Source: Xestospongia muta
Taxonomy: Eukaryota > Porifera > Demospongiae > Haplosclerida > Petrosiidae
Assembly: GCA_963693285.1 (NCBI GenBank)
Contig: OY848918.1
Span: 18,542,047 to 18,606,046 of the forward strand
Length of the DNA stretch: 64,000 nt
Direction of reading: 5' to 3'
A model generated the notes under the pieces. The model did not search any database. It worked only from the letters and a program-made list of their open reading frames with translations, and had not been told where the DNA came from. The position numbers and the translations under genes were made by a program. This document shows positions 1 through 12,662 of this stretch, one piece after another; the first letter of the stretch is position 1; each line of letters begins with the position of its first letter.

Positions 1-1650
1 TGGGACATAATGATAAATTGGAACTAAAGAAAACCATTAATTTTGTTGTACATAACATCAAACTTTTCTTTCTTTCATATTCCTGTTTAGAATTGTCGTA
101 GCACTGTTTGTAATCAATGTACTTTAAACTTTAAACACATTTAATAATTTTGTTGATATATACAGTTGTCACCACCTTACCATTTTCATTCATCCATCTT
201 GTCATATTATTGACATTGTTCTCTTTACTCATTACATTATTATTATCAATAATTTGATTATTCCAGTCTTACTTTTACATAATGAGCTTTACTTAAAACA
301 AAACAAGTAGATAAGTTATTAATGAGAGAAAGTATCAAAATTTTCTAAAGACATTGTCTAACATTGCTTGTTATAGCATATTGCATTGCTGTGCAACACC
401 TTGACCACCACAACACAACTACTAAATTTAAGAGCTTTAAACTATAAACACCTGTCTGACTAATCACATTATATAGTCAAATAACTTGCTTACTGTGTTT
501 TGTGCTGCCACATATTCTATGAAGTTTTCTATTTCCCATAGTCTTGCAAAGCACTAAAGTGCATCAAGTAATTACTAACAATTTTCTTAGAATTATACTC
601 TTGTTTCATTAATAAACATAATATCATTGATCCTTCACTAATGTTTGAACTGAATGTGTATCAAAAGGATCAGCTTGCACTGATATTAATTTATTAACTA
701 TACTTTATCTATTATTTGCTTCAAATGTGATATGTTTGATAGAAAAACACTTCACAAGATAGCCAGAATAGAGTATCTAGTAAAATAGAGATGTAAAACT
801 ACTTCAACATGACCAAACAAATTGTTTTTTTAATCTCTACTAAATGATGATCATGAAAGTTAAAATGTGACATGATATGCTGTTTAAAAAGAACCACAGC
901 CAGAGCTGAAAAGACACATTGAGTTGTCTAACAATTTAACTAGTAAATGTAAATGGATCAGTTGAATAATGGATGATAGAGATGTACAATGATTGTTGTA
1001 TGATCATATGTTTACATAATGGATGATTTCATTGATGAATAAACAGATAAGGTAAATAAATTGTGGAGGAATTTATTGATTTAAATGAGTATGAATCAAT
1101 TATAAATATATTTCATGATGGTTCATGTTACACTTATACATGATGTATAAGTTATATATGAATGAAGTGAGATTCATTATATACAATTAAGTAAAAGATG
1201 AAATAACTCAACAACTATTCACACATCCATTCATAGAGTCCACCAATCTTCATGTTACATATATCTTTTTCCTGCTACATATTAACTATTATTGTTTGTA
1301 AAGCTTTTTTGATCTCAACAAGGATTGTTTTTGAATATGTTAAGCACAGCTAAATTAGTAGACTGATAACTGTATAGCTATCTTCATAATTACATTACAA
1401 ATACATATATCAATGTATGATATTGATGAATATGACAAACTGAGCAGATTTAGATAAAAGGTATTTTTGCCATACCTTGTAAGTATAACTGGCTACAGGA
1501 TAGTTCTTAGAGCTTAGATATTCAGCTGAAAACCAGATAGCTTTAATTTGAATTTGAAATGGATCATTCCTTTATTTAAGGAAAGGTTGAATATACCACG
1601 ACTCAAGTTTACTGTAAGCAATTGTGTAATGTTTTACTTGTACGCATATC
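1..1650. other. AT-rich intergenic sequence with one arm of a dispersed repeat
   Basis: I see no gene here; all frames are closed by frequent stops. Roughly 340-640 is recognisably similar to 5,075-5,330: both carry the series 'attgctgtgc', a 'ttgaccaccacaacaca'-like stretch and 'atactcttgt' in the same order, so this is a diverged direct repeat pair. The rest is simple AT-rich DNA. Confidence 0.5.
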
Positions 1651-1689
1651 TGTATGTCCATATTTAAAATGCATATCAGCAGCATCTCT

Positions 1690-1885
1690 TTGCTGACTAC
1701 ATTATTTGTTGTTACATCTGTCCCATGAAGCAAGATATATTGGTTCATTCTCCAACAAACTCTCTAGCTTTTTGACATCTTAAGATTGTTTAAAATGGAG
1801 GAAGTAGAGAAATTGTCAATAGTGTTAGAATCAGTTCCCAGTAGATCCCCATTCTCTTGCCATGAATTTGCCATTTATTGGAGAA
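1690..1885 (-). pseudogene. Death-domain exon relic
   Basis: On the minus strand one frame reads NSWQENGDLLGTDSNTID. This aligns with the start of the death domain of the copy B exon at 50.4-50.7 kb (AKWQEIVDLLGVDPNTIEGC), followed in both by a KMSK stretch. Here the frame then breaks at a TAG; a one-base shift gives LESLLENEP, matching the copy B stretch LQNWLDNEP. Death domains are six-helix adaptor modules of apoptosis and immune signalling, and the W plus LLG pattern marks helices 1-2. No GTPase exon is visible nearby, so this looks like an isolated degenerate third copy of the copy B-type death exon. The alignment is by eye and short. Confidence 0.5.
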
Positions 1886-1899
1886 GTAATTTCATAAAT

Positions 1900-4800
1900 A
1901 CAAGGTTTCTGGCTTTAAAACTATAAAGTAATACCAAAAAAGCAATGTTTGAACTACTCTTATCACTGATAATGTCTTGAACACTTGAGGACAAAATTAT
2001 AAAACTATTACTATTCATAAAGTAGCAACATCTTATAAATACCACTATGCATGACATCCTTCATCTCTTTAATGTCAGTCTCATTCACAATTCCTTCTGT
2101 GTCATTGTCTTCTTTATATCATAATTGATTTCATTTATTATAGAAAAAACAAGATGACTTGATAAGACATTGCTTCTTAAAAAAAACAGACTAAATAAAT
2201 TCAATGTGATTCATGTTCTACAGGAATTCTAGCAGTAATCTGACAATGATATGAGTCTGAAATGAAATATTAGGTAACCATTGCTAAAACTAAATGACAT
2301 ACTTTGTGACAGCCTGCACCTGAAAAGGTTTAGGAAGTTCATATGGATTCTGACCTACTTGTAATGTCTGTCAATGTTATGACTGAAAAATCATTATAAG
2401 TACGTGAATTAGTAAATATAAAATTAACAATTATAGTTTGAAGATTATTGTATTGTTTGTAGCAGTAACCACGATATTCTAATGAATAAACTTGTTAGTG
2501 GACATAACTTTGTGAAGAATACATGATAAGGTCATTATCATGCGTAAGTAATATGATATTAGCTAATCATCTCTCTCTCTCATGTGTTGCATGTATGTGT
2601 GTCTCCTTCACTCCCACTCTGTGTGTGTCCCTCTTTTGGTATGTTGCTCTGTTGCTTAGATTTTTTGACTGTAAGAAACCTTTTTGTGCTCTAACTTCTG
2701 CAATCATAAATAGTGATGATGTATGTTCTGATTATTTTTCTGTATCAATATTATTTATTTATTTATTTCAGAGTAAGACAGAGCCTGAAGAATTGCTACA
2801 TTGAGTTGTTTTGACCAAAATCTAAAATGAAGAATGTAACTTTGTCTCCATTAATAATATGTGTGTAGTGGTTGTTGCTTGTACTTTTTTGTCATCTAAC
2901 AGTTCTTTTGTAACAATGACTATATTATTATTATTTTTTAACAATCACAATGTTGATGTTCCAATGACATTCTGTATCTTATTGTATGACAATATTGTTG
3001 TTCCACTAATATCCCTGCTTTGACTGTAATTGTTAAAATATATACTGAGTCTTTCAATATACCTATTTGTAAAAGATAATTGTATAATTAAAATACATGC
3101 CATGTTTGTGAAGTCACTATAGTGTCTCTTGTCACACAAATGATTAATGTGTATATAGTATAGAAAATGCTTATTGTCAACATACTGGTATAACGTAGTT
3201 TTAATAAGATATTCAGTTACTCCACTATAAACAACATTGAAATGAGGATCTGTCTTGACAATCCTAAATCTAATGAACATAGTGCTGTAGGTCAATATGA
3301 GATCCATATCAAAAAGATTAGAAGAGATGTATATATAACAATGATTGACTGCCTGCAATTTGTTAATACATACACGTTTAGTTTATATTTTATAAAATGT
3401 GAATTTATCTACTAAATGGTATTAGATCCTTTTTGTTAGTTAATCTTTTGAAGTTTTCTTGTTGTCTTAGAAATAATCATGACAATTGGTACCCATTAGT
3501 AAACTCTAAACATACAGATTATTTGTAAAAGTATACTGTGGTACTAGATTCTTGGTAAAATCTATTGTTAATGGATACTTACAAACATAATAGTAATGTA
3601 CTGGTATTTTCCTTTCCTTTGTTCTATTACTGGAATTTGTTGCGTTTAAGTGAAGGCAATATGTATCTATAGGCTAGTATGAGATCAATGATGTTTTATA
3701 TAGGTCTTCTATTATAAGTTGTAATAATTAATTATTACTATACAGAGGTTATTAGCTTATGTATCTGTATGATATGTGTACTATACAAAGATATTTTCTT
3801 TTATAGCATATACAGTATATATAGTATTATTATATACAGCTAGCTGGTTAATAAGACTGTTTTATCTAGCCACAGTTGATATTAAAGCTATCCATTCTTT
3901 GAGATTAAAACATGTGATAGTCCTTGTCATTGAGATGACATATATAATTTGTCTTTTTTTGTGAATAACAAAGAAAATCCTTGAGTAATTGTTGAGGTGT
4001 CCTTTTTTGCGGAATAAAAGGCTATTTAAAAAAAAATAACTATTGGTAGTCCTTGAGGATACAAGTATCATTCAACAAAAGGTTATCTTCATGGGTTATG
4101 GATGATCTCTGTGGTTTAGTATAGAGTATTATATAATAGCTAGGTAGTGCTCACATTTGTATTTGTAATGAAATTGTTGATAGCAGACACTATATTGTTA
4201 CTATATTACATATTTTATAAGCTAAAATAGTAAGCAATGTAAAACTTTACAACTAAAGTGCTTATTATATGAGTCCATGGTATCTTACAATTATTTTGAT
4301 TACTACAGGCTTACTTTGTATATATTGTATTGTAATTGAAAAAACAAAATTCTATATATTATAGATAGCTTATTAATTTAGGAAATCATCAATAACTTAT
4401 GAAGATGTCGTCCAAATCACTGTATTGTTTTTATTACATGTTCTTTTCAATACATGCATCTTAGTTGTAAGGTTTCTCTTATAAAAAGTATCAGATTTGC
4501 ATATTATGGCCATCATGTAATAGTATGACGTCAGATCTACTGTTTGCAGAGCAACTCTACATTTATTGTCTAGAGTCTACTACGCAACTATTTACCAACT
4601 AAAATCAATGTTATGATTGCACATTTTTGTGTTAATGAAATGAATGGCCCATAGTACTGCTAGTTAAAATGTCACAGACAGAGTAGAATGATAATAATAT
4701 AGTCTAAAATTTAATATAGTATAAAAAGTACTGGACAAAATATGATTAATAATACAAAGATAAAAATTGATGATTAATGATATCTGATATGTTTTAGGGT

Positions 4801-6640
4801 GAAAACTAATAGCAAATGGATGACTAGTGAATAAGTATATTTTCTTTAAATTTAAAAGTGATCACAGATGAGCTAGATTTAACATGGTAAGGAAGTGGAT
4901 TTGACAGAGAGAGATTGGAAGGTCATATTTGTTCCATGAAACAGACAGCAAGAAAAAAGGGATGACACAGGTGAGAGGATAAAAGCGACAAGAAGCATGT
5001 GAGAAGATAGCCTTAAAAGAGGAAGACTTGTGTGAAATTTATTTCGGTGAAGTAACCTAAAAGGGTAAGACTATTTTACTTAAGCAACACTGCTTGTAAT
5101 AACATATTGCATATCATTGCTGTGCGTTTATACTTCAATAGTACTTTGACCATCACAACACAGTCACCATATTTTGGAGCATTTAACTATGAGCAATGAT
5201 GTGATTAATGAAGCTTGTTAGCTATAATAACTCGTTTATTGGCTTTTTTGCCATAGTCATACAAACCATTAAAGTCCATTAAGCAATTATTACTAATTTT
5301 GTTACAATCATACTCTTGTCTTATTCAGATATGTGACAGTAACAAGATTGTCGTTGATGAATTTAGTCTGAAATAAAAAAATATGCAGATATATCAACAG
5401 TTTATTAGTGAAAGGTTAGAGTTTATTAGATAAAATCTATCAATTTTAAGAAGTACTACTAGTAACCATGAAAACTCCATAATGTACAATGATATTGCCT
5501 TAATGTTTGGTAATCTCATTGCTAAGTTTAGTATCGTTTGTTAGGTAATTTATATTTGTGTAGATAATCATGATATCTCCATGACTGCTTAATTCGTAAT
5601 GTATACACAATTAGTACATGATAGCTTTGTTGTTTAGTTTGCAATTATGTATAAGTATAAATGTATATGCCCAGAAATAAAATATTGTAATAATAATATA
5701 TTATCATTATGATTACTGATACTGCTATTAATGATCTGGAATATTGGTAGATTTAATCTATAAGTAATAAAAGAGTTTGTATCGTTTCATCATTTTCATC
5801 TGGTGAAATATTCATAACTACACTGCCATGATGTGGCTTGCTTCTTTTTAGACTTGCATTTACATTTCTACCCAAAATTGACTCACAAAAACACACAGAA
5901 ATAGAATAAGAATATTCTTTATATCTACTATATGTGACCTCATTTAATCTTGAAGTGCTATCGAGGCTTGTCTCATTTCATCATCTTTTTTATTTGATGG
6001 GATAACTACACAGTCACAATCACAGCTTCTCTCTTTTCCCAACATTGACAGAAGGTTAGGATTTGAAGGAATTTTTAGTTGAAAGCTATTGTTTTGGTGA
6101 TTATTGACAATGCCTTCAGTTAAGTATAGTGTGACACAATGAACTAATTGGTTTATTTTAGAAGTAACTCTTCTTAAAAAGACAATGCTTTAATGACCAC
6201 TTTTTGTTGACTTTTAATGGGGAATCTAATTTGTACACTGTTGGTTTGAAATAATTAACATAAAAGTATTCCTACTAACTTTTTCTATATTTTAAAGACC
6301 TATATGATGTCACTCAACAATATCAATTACTATTATATTTCAAATTAGTGACATTTTGCTAATATCTACAACATAAATAGATATAAATTTTAACCTCACA
6401 TGATAACCTCTGACACACTTAGTAATTAATTAATCAATTGTTATATAGATCACATTGATTGTTTGCATGATTAACTGAAGCTTCAATGTAACTGAAGGCA
6501 TTGTCAATAAACAAAACATCAATAGCTTTCATCTAAGCATTCCTTCCAAATTCCTAAGCTTCTAAGACAATGCATGCCTGTTTATTAAAATAAAAATTAA
6601 TTATGATGATATTTTCAGGTATATATTTCCATATATCTAA
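1900..6640. other. Long AT-rich stretch without a supportable gene
   Basis: Open frames up to 137 codons occur (for example on the minus strand at 2,945-3,358), but none has a recognisable domain or convincing splice context. A repeat arm at 5,075-5,330 pairs with 340-640. Around 5,780-6,080 a weak internal duplication of about 150 bases can be seen (similar 'ttcatcatttt' and 'ataactacac' stretches recur). A purine-rich patch lies at about 4,880-5,040. Confidence 0.4.
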
Positions 6641-6644
6641 AGCC

Positions 6645-7010
6645 AATGCTTAAAGTACTGCTAAACAATATAAGTGCTGTCATTTAGTACCACTAAACAA
6701 TATAAGATCTAGTAATATCATATTAATATCCTCCATATTACAGGTACTATTTACAGTTAATTTGTATAAAGATAACTTAATGAAGATGTAGCAATATAGA
6801 CAAATATTCTTTGAATACTAATTAGTAATGACTATATAGTTGTATGACCTTTCAGTACTGTCAATGTAACCAGCTTTTGTTACATGAACTAACATATCAT
6901 GTACAAGAAAACAGACAGTCTAGACTTTTCTGGTAAATATAACAAATGTTCTATATTTTGTTTAGTGACACTTATTTCCTTGTAACAGTACATATATGAA
7001 CATCATTCAA
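6645..7010 (+). repeat. Dispersed repeat arm, pair of 35.3 kb
   Basis: This stretch resembles 35,310-35,640 in direct orientation. Shared landmarks in order are 'catttagta', 'taaacaata', 'tattacaggtactattta' (against 'tattacaggcactattta'), 'atatcatgtac' (against 'agatcatgtgc'), and 'atttccttgtaa'. It is diverged, with small indels throughout, so the duplication or element family is old. No coding capacity is seen. Confidence 0.6.
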
Positions 7011-7489
7011 TACTTGAAGTATAAGTAGTTATTCAATTGATATTGGGATTTTCATGCATGTTATAATCTACTATATAAAGTATTAGTATTGATATAGCAC
7101 TCTATTAAATACAGTCATAACAGTAAGGTTAAGTAATGCAGTATAGTGAATTAGTATATCCAAGGCACTGACATTGCATCATATCTAATACTAGTATACT
7201 TTTATTGTATTTGTCATGTAGTACTGATATGTTGTCATTGATATGACTGCACTGCACTTCTCTTGATTCTTCATCACTTAAATCACTGTATGTCTCTTAC
7301 TATACCAGGACATATAGCTCAAAATATGTTGTGTAACTGTCGATAAAAATCTGTCAGAGCAAGCTCCTTTTCACAAAAAGAGCAAATTCTACGGTTATTG
7401 TTGATTGGTGTTAATTATTTCGCTTAAATAGAATACATCGTGGCATCTAACCCTCCAGCTGTTTACTACTAGTACTGGTTGTGAACAAC

Positions 7490-7660
7490 AGCGAGTCATG
7501 GATTTACCAAGACCTAGACAGAGACAAAGGTCTTCACTAGGACATGGATACCTCCTGCTGTGGCACGGTTATTGTTTTCTCAAAGAAGCAGATCATTAAG
7601 ACTGCCTGCATCAACTGGTGGATGCTATGGATCAATTTCAACTACTAGGTAAGCTTGTGT
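7490..7660 (+). pseudogene. Possible first coding exon, frameshifted
   Basis: An ATG at 7,498 opens MDLPRPRQRQRSS and then runs into a stop, but a neighbouring frame continues with WIPPAVARLLFSQRSRSL and further Arg/Ser-rich residues up to a good splice donor (CTAG|GTAAGC near 7,651). The sequence is richer in G+C than its surroundings. This fits an exon with a one-base indel. It lies in the same orientation as the coding relic at 8.1-9.05 kb and could be its 5' exon. I do not recognise the protein family from this exon alone. Confidence 0.35.
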
Positions 7661-8079
7661 AAATGTGAGGAAGTGTTACTATTATTTTTGTTATGTTGTT
7701 GTCATATAAATAAATTTTGATAATTGAGTCTTAGTAAACATTAACATTGATTTTGTCCATCAGGTCAAAATTAATGTATATATAAGTTAGATTGACTAAG
7801 TTCATCAATAGATTATTAATACTTAATGTTCTATTATTATGTTTGTAGTGTAGTATTTTGATCTCAATATTAAAAATTGTGATTACACAATTTTAAGAAT
7901 GTGGTTAGTAAGTCAGCATCTTAATGTCTATTTTGATTATTGACTCTATTGTCATATATGTAAATTTTTGCTTGTCTTTTTACTAATGTACAACTATTGG
8001 CAACCTGGTCAAACTTTACCCAACTTTTGTTCTAATTTACCTGACCAGTTATCTACTTCTTGAAATCACTAGACCACTG

Positions 8080-9052
8080 ACAACAGTATAGTTATAGATA
8101 TTCTTCAAAGTTTTCAGTCTAGCATGGAAAGGTAGTTTACAGAAGTTTGTAGCAAACTTGGAAATATTCACAAATGAATAGACAACCTTGAGCAATGGCA
8201 AAAGTCACTGGAAGATGAAATGAAATCAAGTACCTCTGTTTCGAATTCAAGTTCAAATTGTACATCTAGACATGATATTATACCAAGGATTAATGGTTAA
8301 CACCCACTACAGGTACTTTTATGTAGCCATATGGAAACAATTTGTATCTTAATTCTCTGTATTCTAGAGTAACATACAACATATCCATCTATGTTTGATA
8401 AAGAAAATCAGCTGAATTCTTCAAAAGCATATGTAATGGTTTCATAATCACAATTCTTTTATCTGTTCACAAAATCAACTGTCAACACAATTCTATGGTT
8501 GTGGAGAAAATATTATATGCACTTTGTAGTGACAAATTCGATGATGATATGATTAGAAGTAAGTTTGTTTAACAATATGAAGTATTTTATTATTTTCCTT
8601 TTTATGAAGGGGGCTATATATATTATCGTAAAACTCTTTTGGAAAAGAGCAAGCACATAACAACTTCTATTAAAAAAACAGACAGGAGAGATCTAGAAGA
8701 CAAAGAGTTAGAATGTAGTAGTTATTTGTCTACTAGTGACAAATGGTTGTGTACACTGAGTTATGAATGTAGATGCAAAATGGTGAAAGAAAGGAGAGAA
8801 GCTGAGCTTTGGACTGATATTACTCAAGAAATGATGTCAGAAGAAGAAAAGGTTGGAAAGTGTATGTACAACACACACCTACCTATTAATCATACTGTAA
8901 ATTTGGAAATCCATGTACTAAAGTGGATGATAAGGAGTGTTGATCATAATGATGTAAGTGCAGACCTTGTAACATTAACTGATCAGGAGAAATGGAAGAT
9001 GATGTGTCTGAAAATGAAGATAGTAACAACTTATTGTAATAAACCAATTTGA
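8080..9052 (+). pseudogene. Degenerate coiled-coil / 'MMSEEE' repeat-family gene
   Basis: The last block is an open frame of 137 codons (8,639-9,052) starting MEKSKHIT and containing RREAELWTDITQEMMSEEEK. Upstream, around 8,088-8,300, one frame gives a heptad-like stretch with LEQWQKSLEDEMKSS interrupted by two stops, and around 8,500 a frame gives VEKILYALCSDKFDDDMI. From memory this order (a coiled coil, then a small helical part, then 'R.x..W..IT.EMMSDEE') resembles a repeated gene family of sponges and cnidarians sometimes annotated as C14orf93-like. I could not verify that. The in-frame stops mean it is a relic or that I have the exons wrong. Function unknown. Confidence 0.4.
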
Positions 9053-9059
9053 CATCATG

Positions 9060-9645
9060 TATTTAAGATTTGTTGGAATGTTAATTAAATTAGTAATAAA
9101 GTATTTAAGCACTCTGGTATAGAGAATAATTAGCTGGGTCTAAGATATTCCTATACCTGAGCTTTATGAACCCTTATAACAGGTTTCTTATACTGAACTA
9201 ATAAGCTTGATATAAACCTAGAATAACAGTGATATAGACTAGATTGTATCATTCTAATACTTTTATAATAAGATTGTAATAAGCCTGGTATAATTATGAC
9301 AACTTATTACTCCCACATTAATACTGTGTTGGACTTTTCAAAATGTTTATTTAAATCAAAAAAGCATCAAAGTCAACTATAATAAAATATAAGGAATAAT
9401 CAAAAAATATGGAATACAAGGACAATGTAGCAACTAATAAGGATAACTCCTAAATAACATAGTTCAACAAAAAAGTACAAAGTCATACTAAACAAAGGTA
9501 TCAAAAGAAATACAAATTACAGAATTATAAAAAACATTGTATGACCTCACATGTCACAATATAAGTCAACAATTATTACTTTTTTAAAAAGAACTAAAGA
9601 TAAATTAAATGTGGTAAAGATAAAGGGCAATATAAAACTTATAAA
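9060..9645. other. 3' flank of gene A
   Basis: AT-rich sequence between the end of the plus-strand relic and the stop codon of gene A. For the minus-strand gene this would hold the 3' UTR. I see no clear polyadenylation signal that I would single out among many AATAAA-like strings, and no other gene. Confidence 0.4.
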
Positions 9646-9650
9646 AGTAG

Positions 9651-9994
9651 TTAAAGTCGAGAAAAATCTTTGTTACGAAGATATTTGGTGTGCACATCAG
9701 GCTTTGCTAGAAAATCACAAATCTTCACTGCAGTGGATTTATGGTTTACAATAGGGCCTTGTACTGCAGCAATAACAGTTTCCCAGGTCACATCAGTAAC
9801 CATAGTGTCGACCCAACTTTCTATCACTGTGATGAGCTTGTTGCCATCATTATCATAGCTGTGAGTACAATTTCCTAGGACACCACGTCCCACCTCCAAA
9901 GCATAACCAATTTTTTTCCACTCATACTTGATATCTGTTAACAGGCCAAGAAGATCAGTGATACTTGGTTTTTTCTTCAGTATATCAGATATAT
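9651..9994 (-). CDS. Gene A last exon: C-terminal death domain
   Basis: This terminal exon starts after a splice acceptor (polypyrimidine, then TTTTAG at 9,995-9,996) and ends at a TAA at 9,651-9,653. About 113 residues are encoded. The pattern is a death domain: hydrophobic helix 1 (SITDLLGLL), then EWKKIGYALEV, then a helix with LITVIESWVDT, then VTWETVIAAV and a last helix with AVKICDFL. The two Trp in 'EW..IG..L' and 'VTWE.VI' are typical core residues. Death domains form homotypic complexes in apoptotic and innate immune signalling. The phase fits exactly: the GTPase exon ends in phase 1 and this exon supplies the remaining two bases. It shares little with the death domain at the end of copy B. 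Confidence 0.75.
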
Positions 9995-9996
9995 CT

Positions 9997-10580
9997 AAAA
10001 GTAGAAGTATATGTTAGAATAGTATAGGTATATAGCATACCATGACTTGTTAACAACAGTTAATGATTTGTTATATAATGTAATTAACTGAATTCCTTAA
10101 ATTTGAAATTTGGCATATGACTTTATGATATCACTAAAAGGACTTTCTAGATGGTAACAGCAAAATACAATAACAAAGATACAAAAGGCTAAGGTCATTC
10201 AAATATTGAACTTCACAAAATGACATTGAGTATGTGCTTAGCAAGCATACAGTTCATTTACTAATGACATAAAATTAAAGATACAGTCTATGGATTAAAA
10301 CATGATATATCTTTGGAACTCAACATTAAACAAGCTATGAAGTATGTGGAAGCAACAAAACCTTTAAGGAGTTTGAGAATTACATTTAAACACATTTCTA
10401 CAGTTTGATTTTTTGGGTTCAAGAAGCAAATTTGATATGCATATCCAGGTGGAAATTTTTAATTAATGTAAGATCATAGATATTACAGTAACATCTAATA
10501 CCTATGATAAGATCAACTTGTACTTATTAATAAAGGCTTATCATTACACAAACTTTAGACAAATCAAATACATGTTCTTA
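9997..10580. other. Gene A last intron
   Basis: This intron of about 590 bases lies between the donor at 10,581 (GTAAGA on the minus strand) and the acceptor at 9,995. It is AT-rich and contains no coding signal on either strand. Confidence 0.6.
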
Positions 10581-10581
10581 C

Positions 10582-12660
10582 CTAATTGCTTCACTTCTCC
10601 TATAGTTGGGTCTTTTATAATCCATGGCAACTGTCGCAAATGATCTATATTTGCTGTTAATCGAGGATTTCTACAGCAGGTAAGAATGTTTTGTTCTACG
10701 TCAGGACGACAAAGATGTTTAGTAGAAGAGGCACACGTTGAGCAATAAAAACGCTCTTGAGGTAACGAAAGAATTGGCTTATATTGAAATTTCTTCACCA
10801 CATCTCCAATACCTTCAAGAAGAGCAGTTCGAATGACTGAACATTTTTTTGAAGGGCCACTATAATAGACATCTACAGAGCAGATAGCATCAATAAGCAA
10901 AACTCCTCCTCCTAAATCAAGACAAAATAATTGGATAGCATTACGATATTGTAGCAGTTCCTCTGATCGCTCTTCTGACGTTGGAGGGCAAAAAAGATCA
11001 AATTTAGGTGATTTTTGTCGCTTAACAAGATTAACCACAAGAGCAGGAAAGATTCCTTGAGGTATAGGTTTCATATCCCAAGTTAAAACAAGAGCATCTG
11101 TGTCTTTTGTAAAGGAGCTTCTTATATTCTCCAAGTTAGAAGTAGTAGGTAAAACACAGGGTAAAAAGAATTTCCCTTTCTCTGGTAAAGAAGCAACAAT
11201 GAAGATATCTTCCATTAACTTCAAGAAGTCATCTGCAGTAAAATCAAGTGAGAAACCATCAGGAAAACAATCGAGTAGATCACGTGTAAAAATACCTACA
11301 GATTTCAGTTGAAGATGAGCATTTCTTGGAACAATTATATTCATTTTTTCCAAGTATGTACCAGCATCAGCAAAAGAAACACTGATTACTTCTGAAAGCT
11401 TATTAAAAAGGGGTTGTGGATGGAGGAAAACCACATTGGGCAATATAGCTGGAAAATACAAGAAAATGGTTAAATCGTGATAGTAAAGTAATGAAGCTTC
11501 AATGTCTTTCTGATCCATCTCAAGAGTCAAGCCTATCCTAAAGCATTCTCTTTTATTGACAACCATTGACTTGGTAATTTTCTGAAGATTCTCTAATTCA
11601 AGCTTAAACAAGAACCATCGTGCTGGAATGTCTGCCTCAATGTAAGATCGGGACACAATTGTACGAATTCTCTCTGCAATTTCCATTTCAGACTCACCTC
11701 TGGCTGTTGTGTTGACAGGAAATATTATCTCCTTTTTTGCTTCACAGAAATTCTCATGCACACCTCTGAATTGACTTAAGGTAGACCACAAACGAACATT
11801 CTTTTCTTTCAATGACTCGCCCACGCATTCCGTTATTTTATCAAAAAACGTACCAAGAACAAGAAGGGAAGGTTCGGGATGTGAAAACTTAACGTGAATT
11901 TGGCGCAAATCAGGCTGATCTATAGATGCTAGCGAACGAAAAGAAGACTCAAGTAGTTGTAAATGGGTAATTTCTCGCTCTACAGGGGCTCCAATTAGTT
12001 GACCCTTAAAGCTAAAAAAAAACTTTGCCTTGTCTTCAAGCTTTTCATTTAGCTTTTGCGTGAGAATATTAACTGGACTGTAGCGTAATATTGCGGGAGC
12101 AATATCCAAAAAGGCTGCTTGCCCACCTGAATCTACACAGTAAATCCAATGAGAGTTGAATAGCTCAGGAGATCCTTCTACAGTAGGCATGATCTCAGCA
12201 ATCTCATTTACTGTTTGTGCGACAGGTGGAGGCGTTGGCTTTGAAAAAGAAACTAAGGTGACTTCATTGAGGTCTGGTGACGTTTCTTCTTGTGAACTAT
12301 AATCATTTGATGAACTGTTACTATCCTCATGTTGTGTAGTGGAATCAACAGGAGAAGATGGGACTCCAATTTTAATAGCATTGGCAATCATACGTTTTAC
12401 ATATGGAGTAATAATTTCTTCCCAAAATTGACTGGTAAAAGACGATTTGGTTGATTCACTTCCTGCCATCATCTCTATTCTTCTTACTTCAGGAGCAGTG
12501 GCTACAAAGGTGCTATGATGAAGGGTAGGTGGTGGGAGATTTAATAAAAGTTTCATGATAGATGATTTTCCTGTCCCAGGAGCTCCAGACAGCGATAACT
12601 TTGAGTATTTGCATCGAATTCGACCTTCTTTGAGTGCCTTGTGAAGTAAACCAGTATAAT
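10582..12660 (-). CDS. Gene A central exon: Roc/COR-like P-loop GTPase module
   Basis: A single 2,079-base exon, open throughout, bounded by an acceptor (TTTTATAG) and donor (G|GTAAGA). In residues counted from the exon start: a P-loop GAPGTGKSS at 26-34; a conserved Ser-Thr at 50-51 (possible switch I); a Ser/Asp-rich linker at about 100-150; the switch II/Walker B-like DSGGQ at 177-181; a GTFFDK stretch at 270-275 where Roc-like G proteins often have GTxxD. From about 345 to 500 (starting IPARWFLFKLELENL, later PNVVFLHPQPLF) it resembles a COR dimerisation domain. Near 640-665 lies a cysteine cluster (YCSTC, HLC, TCC) that may bind metal. With ankyrin repeats before it and a death domain after it, the layout is that of DAPK1 without the kinase. 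GTP binding is inferred; the partner is unknown. Confidence 0.8.
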
Positions 12661-12662
12661 CT

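Noticed and set aside
2523..2804. 93-codon plus-strand frame
   Set aside because: Built on a (TC)n/(TG)n-rich stretch, Cys/Ser/Leu-rich, no domain.
2945..3358. 137-codon open frame on the minus strand
   Set aside because: No recognisable domain, no splice context and composition like the surrounding AT-rich DNA. It is long for chance, so it deserves a transcript check, but I cannot support it as a gene.
11100..11312. Plus-strand frame within the GTPase exon, also present in copy B (51,646-51,858)
   Set aside because: It is the antisense of the coding exon; its similarity between copies only reflects the duplication.
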